Assembly: GCA_030704615.1 (NCBI GenBank)
Contig: CM060732.1
Coordinates: forward strand, 50,201,053 to 50,265,052
DNA length: 64,000 nt
Origin: Takakia lepidozioides
Lineage: Eukaryota; Streptophyta; Takakiopsida; Takakiales; Takakiaceae
Reading direction: 5' to 3'
The notes beneath the pieces were generated by a model, which was given only the letters and a program-made list of their open reading frames with translations, did no database searches and had not been told where the DNA came from. The translations under genes were made by a program, and so were the position numbers. Of the stretch, positions 56,001-64,000 are shown piece by piece (position 1 is the first letter of the stretch; each line of letters starts with the position of its first letter).

Positions 56001-57560
56001 ATTCCTCGCATTTAGACCTAGGGGCTCCCAACTCGAACCTAGGCTTGACTCCTGCTTTTTGTCCAATTATTTTCAAATAATAAAAAATATGTAGAAAGGA
56101 CGCCAAAATAGTCCCACCTAGTACCATTCTTTACCACAGTTAAAATGAAAACCAGATGTACTATAGACGAATGACGATTTTCATCCGTTCACGGAATATC
56201 CAGGATCAAAAGGAGACCGGGACCTTACCTAGGAACCTACACGTGGCGTATCCGTATTCATAAATATACGGTATGGGGTCTGTACCTACCCTTGACCTAA
56301 GTTTGTCGTGGACCCCGTTTTGAGGTGAGCGATTAGTGAGCTTGTTAGTAAAGATGCCACGACAAGACTGCTGCCCGTCCTCGACGGTAAGCGGATTAGT
56401 AAATACATCAGCGAGTCATTAAGTGAACCGTATCTGGTCCGTGGATCTGATCGCCAATACGGGAAATCCAATTTCGTAACGGAACTGTTCTCGTTAGGCG
56501 CTCGTTTCCAAACATTCTCTGTTATTCTGCCTGACAAATTCACTCGATTAATGCCCCAGGTTATTACTTGTTTTTTCCTTGGTCAGCCTCCACATAATCA
56601 TAATAAATTCCAGGACCTCTGTCCCCTGTTTTCTAAATTTAAAAAATCCCTTATGAGAATAAAATAAAATAATAGATTTTGTCATAAAGAGAAAAAGGGA
56701 AAAAAGTGCAAAAGAGGAAAGCAGATGTATAATAAAAGCTGGAAATGATAGGCAGGCTATATTGGGCATCAACAAAATTTTACCCATCTTAAGTTTACCC
56801 TTTTTCCCGTCTTTTTGTTTTTTTTAATAGTGAAAAGGAGATGAAGGCCCTTGTTAGATTTATTGACAATTATTGAATGGCATCTTTTTAATATTCGAAA
56901 ATAGTAATAAACTGACAAAATATTTGGGACGATCTGCTTTGGTACCACGTTGTCGCCACCACATTGGTCGAGGGATGCTTAACTGTTGACCTGTTTTAGC
57001 AATGGCCTTATTATATTATATCTGTTTCAACGAATATATTCAAAAACTAAACCATATTTGTAATTTTCGCAAAAGGTTAATTGAAGGACAGTGAGAAGAA
57101 GTAAGTTAAAAGGATATCACGTCGGAGGGATCTTTCGGACCACAGTCGACGTCGGTAGTTGACCGCCGGCGGCGTGCACTTTTGGGCGCATGTCCACGTC
57201 ACGTACAGGGCGGGTTGCGGGGACCGACGATAGCCGGTGGAAGGTGACCGGGAGATGTTTGCAGATGCGATCTTGTGCGCAGAGTATCGTGCCTGCCATA
57301 AAGCGAGGGTCTGCGGCCTCGGATTCTGCCGCGTGGCACGATCGCGCCGGTTCCTGCCGCCCCGAGGCATGTTGCGTCGCGGGACGAGGCATTTGGAATA
57401 GTACGGGTGGCGAAACCTGTGGCGAAACGTCTGGCGACTGCAACCGTTTTCTTGTCCTCAGCTCTTTGGCTGCCCGGATGTGTTTCGTCCGAGGTTCAAC
57501 GGGTTTACATCCAGGCGCGAGGGTTTGAGGGCGGCAGGGGATGGATGAAGATGGATGAGA
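53051..57560. other. AT-rich intergenic interval, no gene seen
   Basis: About 4.5 kb with no ORF that resembles a protein. It contains an (AT)n run near 54350, T/A homopolymers near 54520-54580, the hairpin at 55004-55108, and a possible CACTA-like end TTATAGTG at about 55233-55240 (complement CACTATAACGG) with no partner found. From about 57080 the DNA becomes GC-rich, probably the promoter and leader side of the response-regulator gene. Confidence 0.5.
55004..55108. repeat. Imperfect 33-bp inverted repeat (hairpin)
   Basis: The arms TATGGAATGGGCCACAACAT... (about 55004-55036) and ...ATGTTGCGGCCCATTCCATA (about 55076-55108) are complementary over about 33 bp with two mismatches. The loop is GC-rich, about 40 bp, itself containing GGTGGCG/CCGCC words. 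It resembles a small foldback element. Confidence 0.75.
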
Positions 57561-57912
57561 GGGGATGAATAGGGATGAATGGGGGCATGGGAGCACGAGG
57601 CCCACAGCAGCGTCATGGTCGCAGAGGCGTCTCCATCGTCGTCGTCTCTCTCGCACACTCACACAGCACACGAGCGCGGGCATCAATCAGTGGGATCTTT
57701 GTGTGGAGGGCTTTTACTGTCCTTGATGTAGGAAGCTCTCGAGTCTGCCCATCATTTTGTTGCATATGGCTGTACGAGGTGGCTTTCTGCTATTGCGTAC
57801 ATTTTGTTGATCTTCTTCTTCCAAGTTCCTCTATAGAAATGCGCATGCTGGCATGCATTTTCGGGGGGAAATGCACTGAATCTTGTGTTAGCTGTAGCCG
57901 TGGCTATGGCGG

Positions 57913-57935
57913 CAGGCCCTGCTCCGCAGGGCCTG
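57913..57935 (+). promoter_or_regulatory. GC-rich stem-loop in the leader of the response regulator
   Basis: A 10-bp perfect stem (CAGGCCCTGC and GCAGGGCCTG) with a three-base loop, about 70 bp before the start codon at 58007. It would form a stable hairpin in the mRNA leader. An upstream ORF that starts at the ATG at 57839 crosses it, ending at 57964. Confidence 0.5.
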
Positions 57936-58006
57936 TACCCAACCTCAGCTGGCGAGGTCCTTGACACCAGACATTGTGACCATGCCCTCCGGGCGCTCTG
58001 TGCACC

Positions 58007-61000
58007 ATGGCAAGCGGAGACGTAGCTAGGGTTAGAATGGGAGTCGGGGACTTGGGGCCAGTCATGGCCAGCCTTCAGCAGCCATCGCAGCAGCAGCAGC
58101 GGCAGTGCACTGATGTTGCCAATAGTTCAAACATTCCAAGCCGAGGGGTGAGTTACGGCAAAATGGAGTCGGCCGCTGACGAGTTTCCGGCAGGCATGCG
58201 CGTACTCGTAGTGGATGACGATCCAATGTGTCTGGTGATTTTGGAGAGGATGCTGCGGCAGTGTGCCTACCAAGGTCTGCTTTTGCGGCACCTTCTAGCG
58301 ATATTAGGTTTCTCAGATAGCGGGCAGAAGCATATGGAAAGGAAGGAACCCCGATGGGTTTTTTTTTTTCTTGTTACAGTAGTTCGGGTAACCTTGGTGC
58401 GTTAATCCTCGAATGAGAATTTCTTGAGACTGTGAAATGCTTCACTGTAGTCATGTCGGTTAGTTCGAGTTCATCACATCTTTCCCGAATGCTGAAGATC
58501 AGTACTCTGCATGAAGGTGATGAGTGCGGTTGTGGTAGTTTACGTGGGTCTTCTAGCAGGAGGAGAGATCCAATGAGAGGCGGCCCTCTGGTTGTCAGCA
58601 TGGAAGTAGATGTGGACCAGTTCTGTGCTAGGATGTCTGATATGAGCAGGTGGGAAGGTTGGAAGATTTTTAGCTATACCACTCACACTTATGTCGGTGC
58701 GTGTAGTCACCACGTGCGGGAAGGCAACAAAAGCGTTGGAGCTGCTCAGGGAAGACAAAGACAGGTTCGATCTGGTAATCAGTGATGTCTACATGCCGGA
58801 CATGGATGGCTTCAAGCTTCTCGAGCTTGTTGGTCTCGAGATGGACCTTCCCGTTATCAGTATGTCTTTTCACCCCCTCTTTTCTTTGTTTTCCAGAGGA
58901 TGTGCCCCACCTTGAGTGCTTCGGAGGACCCTGATATCATTTCTCAAGAGTACGAGCTATTTTCCTTAAGATAGCTTCTTAAGGATCGAATCCTGAGATG
59001 ACGTGTGTCCCCAAATGATTCCAACTCTACAACTGTAGCGATGTAAGAGGCTGTAGTAGGGCGGGGCCTTTGAAATTTCCTGCTCTGAAGTGTCCAGTTA
59101 AATTGCAGTAATATGGTGGAGTATCGGTTGTCCAAGGAATTGTCTATTTGTTACTTGACACAGTTCATTCATGTTTCAGGGCTGAGTTGACCACTATGGT
59201 CATTCTTTGAACACTCCTACATTATAACTATCCCCTTATGCTGATGGTGAGTGGTTGGTCTTAAATTTGTTGGTTGATCAGTTCAATGGTTTGGGCTTTT
59301 CCACCTTTTGTGCTAATATTGCCCAATTGCCTCATTCTTTCTCTATTAATGGAATCTCTCTCTGGTAGTACCTGTTTGGTACTAAAGCGTTTTTGGTTGT
59401 GCACACAAGGTGGGCAGAGAGGGAGTGGGAAATGATTTACCATCTTCGCAGCATGACTGAAATTCGGGCATGATGATGTCAGTGACAGTCGCCTGGAAAG
59501 AGTATTAACATGTGTTGTTGTCTGCAGTGATGTCAGCCAATGGGGAAACAAGTGCTGTGATGAAGGGGATTACTCATGGTGCATGTGACTACCTGCTGAA
59601 GCCTGTAAGACTAGAGGAGCTGAGGAATATATGGCAGCACGTGGTACGGAAGAAACGGAATGAGTCAAAGGATGCAGATTATTCAAACAGTATTGATGAG
59701 AATGAGAGACATAGACGTGGTGGAGGAGAGGATACAGACTACATGTCATCAGCCAATGATACCACTGACGGTAACTGGAAGCTTTCAAAGAAACGAAAGG
59801 AGGCAAAGGATGATGAGGAGGATAATGAGCAGGATAATGATGACCCTTCTACGTTGAAAAAGCCACGTGTTGTATGGTCGGTGGAACTTCATCAGCAATT
59901 TGTCGGTGCAGTGAACCAATTAGGAATAGACAGTAAGATCTCTTTCAGCCAAAAACTCTTGGCAGACTAGTATGCCAGACTAGGTGGTGGTTTTATTTCA
60001 TTTGAGCCCCAAGCACTGTCAAGGGAAACTTCACGATAGGCTGTGCCAGTGAGCCTATTTTGCAACGTATGTGTGCACAGTTTTTGCCAGATGTTGTTTT
60101 TGGAGCTGCACCTTTTCGTGTATGTCTAGGACTGGCGGCCAAAGTTGATGGTTCTTTTATATGGTGCAGAGGCTGTACCAAAGCGAATCTTGGAAATAAT
60201 GAACCGGCAAGGTCTGACACGTGAAAATGTTGCCAGCCATTTGCAGGTACTGAATCCTTATCCTCGTTCTAGTACATGCCTCTAAGTCTAAGGGTGTCTG
60301 ATTGGTTAGGCGGCTTTTAGTTGAGTGATCTGGTGTGGTGGCAGTCGCTTTTGCAATCAATTTTTTGGCAAATGACTCCAAATGGCAGTAGGAGGTAAAT
60401 TACTCTTCTAATTTGCATGGGCTGTTTGTATGTGTAGAAATATCGCTTATACTTGAGGAGACTCAGTGGGGTCGCAAGTCAGCAGAACAATATGAATGGA
60501 TCCTTTGCAGGTCCAGACACATCATTTGGCAGTCTGGCAGCCCTTGATAGCATGAGTGATTTTCGGACACTGGCTGCAAGTGGGCAGCTGTCATCTCAAA
60601 CACTGGCAGCCTTGCAGGCAGGAGCATTAGGTAGGATAGGAACCTCCAATGGGTTAGGATCGTCTGGCAGCTTGGATCCCTCAATGTTGCTCCAACTTGC
60701 AGCCTTACAAGGTGGGAGTGTTGGACCATTGCCAAGACCACGGATGAACCCACCATTGCTAAACAATCAACTCCATGCCATGTCAGGAGGTATTGATGTA
60801 GACCATCTTGCTCAATCCCATCACCTATCTGCAATAGGGCAGCTATGCACGCCCATGGATGATGTGACAGGCCTCTCTACTATCCAACACCAGCTGGCTG
60901 CCAATGGTGGGCTTGGGGGCATGGGTGCATTGTCAGGCCTTAATGGAGATTTGGTGGAAAATTCCAGCAACAATGCGCTCATGATGCAGCTCCTTCAGCA

Positions 61001-62209
61001 ACAGCAGCAAGGGGGAGGTCCAGGGGTGAATTTACCTCAGGCTGCAGGTCTTCTTGGGTCTTCCCAGATTAATTCGAATGATATCAATTTGGGTCAGGCA
61101 GGCCATATTGGGGTTGTGAACATGGGGAACGCAGTTGGTCTTTCTGGTATGGGCCCTGGGGGAAGGGGACTTGCCCCTCCATTGGGAGGCACAGGTGCAT
61201 CACTATCACATTCATTGGGTGGGTTGGTGCGAGCACAAAGTGTTGATGTCAAGAACTTGAATGTCACAGGTACATCAGGTGGCAGCTTCCCAGCTGCAAA
61301 TAGTGTAGTGGTGACGGTTCCTTCTCCGATGGGTGGAGGAGCTGTGAGTCCTCCAGTGCTAAACGAGGGATTAACTCAGCATACAATGAGGTCAAATTTC
61401 AGTGTGCTGGGAAACCTAAGTCACGGGCTTGGGCAAAGCCTTAGTCAAAAGGGCAGGCCTGGTTGGCCTTCCGGAGAGATGGGGCCTGGGGATTTTGGAC
61501 AGAAGACGACCTTGGGACTGAGTTCCCGGTATCAGGTGACTGCTCCCAGTCAAACTCATCATGGCCGGTTCGCACCAGGGCTCCAAGGGCTGCAATGCCA
61601 GCCAGCCTTTATGGGTCAGGGAATGAGCTTCCCAGCAAGGTTAGCATCGGATGGAGGGGCTGTCAAGCCATCTTCTAATGGTGGTCAATGTCATGGTGAG
61701 CCACCTACAGCTGACGGTGTCCGCAAAGTGGTGAAAGACGAACGAAACCTGGACCATCTCCTCTGTGCCAAGTTGGAGGGTGGTTTGATGTCGCAGGACT
61801 CGTCAACTGAGGACCTATTTAATTTCCTCTTAAAGCAGGTATTTCTTCTTACAGCTTTGTACAGGAGGCTTGTTAATCATGGCTGACACAGGAGACATGA
61901 TTGTTTTGGATCTATGTTCTCCCATGCATTGTGACTTACCTGTGAGTGTTAGAGGTTCTTAGCCAGAGATTGGAACTGCAAGATTCAGAAGTGTTGTCTT
62001 TCTGTATTTCTGTTTGTGGGCGGCGTTGGATGTTTTGACACTTAGAGGATGCTCAAGGTCCACCTTGCAAGCTCTGTCAGCCAACCAATGTCTCTCGACT
62101 GACGTATTGGTCATTTCTTCTGCCACTGCAGCAACAGGAAGGGATCAGCTTCACAGAGAGTGATTTGACGGCCGATGGCTATCCTTTGGATAATCTCTAT
62201 GTGAAGTGA
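58007..62209 (+). CDS. Type-B response regulator (ARR-B family transcription factor)
   Basis: Six exons, 58007-58274, 58707-58859, 59528-59932, 60170-60246, 60438-61838 and 62132-62209, join in frame to 793 residues. The receiver domain (about 64-180) has the acidic pocket in VLVVDDDP, phospho-acceptor D116 in [11 protein letters not shown] and K165 in YLLKPVR. A Lys/Glu/Asp-rich linker follows. The GARP Myb-like DNA-binding domain (about 250-312) includes [24 protein letters not shown] and KYRLYLRRL and spans three exons. The long Gly/Leu/Gln-rich C-terminal region ([11 protein letters not shown]) fits an activation domain, and the tail ends DNLYVK. The family is phosphorylated by histidine-phosphotransfer proteins and drives cytokinin-response genes in the nucleus. 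The protein looks complete and intact. Confidence 0.96.
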
Positions 62210-62834
62210 AGAGAGCAATGGCTCGGCTCCTGGAAAATAAAAATCAACTGCTTTTAGCACATGAACAGATAATTGTCTTCTCTTTGAAGTACCAAACCTT
62301 GAACAGGTGTAGAGATGGAGGCAATATCACAAGCAATGATTTGATAAGAGGAGTTCTAGATGATAAAAGGCAGCGCTGTTGGTAGGTGGGTGCTGGGGAC
62401 TGCTGGGGGGGATTGGCCCCAACCAGCTTTTCAGTAGATGCTCCCTGGGAAAACAGGGGCACACATTGTAACATATGGGGTTGGGTTCCTTTCACTCTGC
62501 GACAGTTGGCTCTCTTCGCCCATGGGATTTTTCTTGTATCCTTGGGTTTGACAGCCTGGATTTTCAGAGTTTGTATGCTGCAGGGAGGAGGGCATGTAAT
62601 TTCATCGCAATAAGCGAGAATTAAAGGTGGCGGTGTACATGTCTCTACAGAGGCGGCTGCAATTTGGTGGATTCTGGCGGTTGAAAGCGAGCTACTGTAA
62701 GTATGATTGGGTTTGGTGGGGATGGACTGAGGAGTAGTAGGTCACGTGCATGCCGCGTATGCTCCGATGACAGGCTGTGTCTCTTCTTCATCCAGGCTGT
62801 TATGGGATTTAAAAGTTTATGAGCTCAGCTGTGG
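62210..62834. other. Downstream region between convergent genes
   Basis: About 0.6 kb that must hold the 3'UTRs of the response regulator (plus strand) and of the minus-strand gene that ends near 62.9 kb. No further coding sequence is seen. Confidence 0.5.
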
Positions 62835-63976
62835 TCAGAGCTGAGACCTCCGATACTTTTTAAACTTGTTATGCCATTGTGTCACTATAATCACTAATCT
62901 TTTGTAAGGGAGACGTCTTCCTTTTGTACATTCACGTTGGTCAGCAGTCTGATTACAACCTCTGTTGGCGACACAGTTTTGCATCTCGTGTGAGCGTAAC
63001 TTGACAATGGCCTCCATTGCGGTATCGTTGAGACGAGTGGTCTTCTCTTTGGCACCATCATTGAGGGTTTTCAGTTAACATTACATGTTATTTGTTCACT
63101 TTCAGGACTGGATAATGTGATGCTATTTGATGCATAAAACTTGTTACCGACATGCTCACCCACAGTTGACACCATAATTCTCAGCTTCTGAGTGTCTTGT
63201 TCTCTGTTTTGTTCTGTACCTGTGAAACATGAAATTGGCTCGCCTTGCATGAGGTTCCTGTGCATTCTTGATGGTGCTGTTGATTCTTGATGAATTGCAT
63301 AGAGAAAGAAAGGAGTTTCCAACACAAAGACCTACCACGCAATTAGATCTCTGGAGCAACTAGATCAAAACGCAAATGCCAACCTGCAATCCCTGTGATA
63401 ATCAATGCCAGTCTGCTTTTGTGTAGGAAACTGTGAAGAATGTTTGAGTTCTCCGAAACCCCACGAGGTTTGATAGTTTCTTTCTGCCTGCGAGGGAAAT
63501 GAACTTCTTCTCGTTCACTGCTTCTGCAGTCTGGGTCTACGAGCTTACTTCTTGTAGAGCTGAGATGTGTGTATGCAATGGAAACTCAGATCGATCTTCC
63601 ACCAGAGCTCCAAGAGATGAAAGCTCTGCACAGATCTGGGCAAGGTTGCACAAAACAACGGAAAGACACACTAAATCATCCTGCCCGCTTTCAGAGTCTG
63701 CTGAGTTCGAAGACTTGAAGCGATGGAAACACTGTTGGAATCTCTCCACTTCGGAAGGCCACAATTTCAAAACGGAGTGAAGGATAGAAAATGACTTCGA
63801 TGAGGTAGTATATATATTACGTATGTTGTGAGAGAGCAGGGAGAATCCAGTTATGAAGGGCACTGAGGAGAGGGTCGATGATGCTCACGCACCTGCTCCT
63901 TCCGGGTCCTCTACTTCCTCCTTGCGATGGAGCATGCTAAGTCGCTTCATCTCATCGAAGAATCCGGGTAGATGTC
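62835..63976 (-). CDS. 3' part of an unrecognised multi-exon gene
   Basis: Minus-strand exons with good borders: about 63976-63893 (GFFDEMKRLSMLHRKEEVED), 63794-63549 (KLWPSEVERFQQCF through LHTHISALQE, GTAAGC donor; its 5' edge may be near 63756), 63487-63384 (AERNYQTSWGFGELKH) and 63285-63220 (STIKNAQEPHARRANFMFH). A possible 36-bp exon lies at 63195-63160, with a last exon near 63046. Phases agree between the second, third and fourth exons. The last exon is open in two frames, so the stop is either near 62952 or at 62835. No transmembrane segment or known domain is visible; the protein is helical, Cys- and His-containing. The gene starts beyond the right edge. Confidence 0.55.
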
Positions 63977-64000
63977 CTCTCTCTCTCTCTCTCTCTCTCA
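63977..64000. repeat. (CT)n microsatellite at window end
   Basis: An uninterrupted CT dinucleotide run reaches to the edge of the window. On the minus strand it is an (AG)n tract directly before a candidate exon, so it may contain the splice acceptor. Confidence 0.9.

Noticed and set aside
57117-57686. 189-codon minus-strand ORF upstream of the response regulator
   Set aside because: Low-complexity Pro/Ser/Arg text in GC-rich promoter DNA with no domain.
1-64000. CRISPR arrays, tRNA and rRNA genes
   Set aside because: None recognised; the short repeats lack CRISPR spacing, and no tRNA- or rRNA-like sequence was noticed by eye.

Overview
The window is nuclear DNA from a land plant. The genes are split by short introns with GT/GC...AG borders, and they encode plant-specific families: a cellulose synthase-like D protein, a type-B response regulator, a RABC GTPase and a plant BRO1-like protein. 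Transposon-derived DNA is also plant-type (CACTA/En-Spm relatives, a LINE fragment, hAT-like ends). A seed-free plant (lycophyte, fern or bryophyte) is a reasonable guess from the protein flavour and the mix of compact genes with TE islands, but the sequence alone does not settle the species.

Layout. (1) 1-5.9 kb, minus strand: most of a BRO1-domain gene. Eleven exons can be joined in frame and its last exon lies beyond the left edge. (2) 8.5-10.4 kb, minus: an orphan C-terminal exon and an uninterrupted RABC-type Rab GTPase. (3) 14.3-19.2 kb, plus: a complete four-exon CSLD gene (1156 aa) whose upstream leader carries a 131-bp tandem duplication. (4) 20.6-22.0 kb: a block of GGGTAAAT-type repeats that ends like a hAT element. 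(5) 22.1-28.5 kb, plus: a complete ten-exon TFIIE alpha-subunit gene (495 aa), with a perfect 31-bp inverted repeat and a dispersed repeat in one intron. (6) 32.5-49.3 kb: a transposon island. It holds a decayed CACTA transposase with a palindrome-rich end, a second truncated CACTA transposase on the minus strand, a divergently oriented TnpA-like gene, and an endonuclease-only LINE fragment inside that gene. (7) 50.0-52.6 kb, minus: unfamiliar ORFs, one with a RING-H2 finger, that I could not assign to a known family; this is the most novel-looking part. (8) 53-57 kb: AT-rich non-coding DNA with hairpins. (9) 58.0-62.2 kb, plus: a complete six-exon type-B response regulator (793 aa). (10) 62.8-64.0 kb, minus: the 3' part of an unrecognised multi-exon gene.

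The host genes serve unrelated processes (endosomal sorting or scaffolding, vesicle traffic, cell-wall glucan synthesis, RNA polymerase II initiation, cytokinin signalling) and show no sign of forming a functional cluster. Exon borders were placed by hand from splice consensus, reading-frame continuity and remembered family sequences. No alignment or database search was possible.
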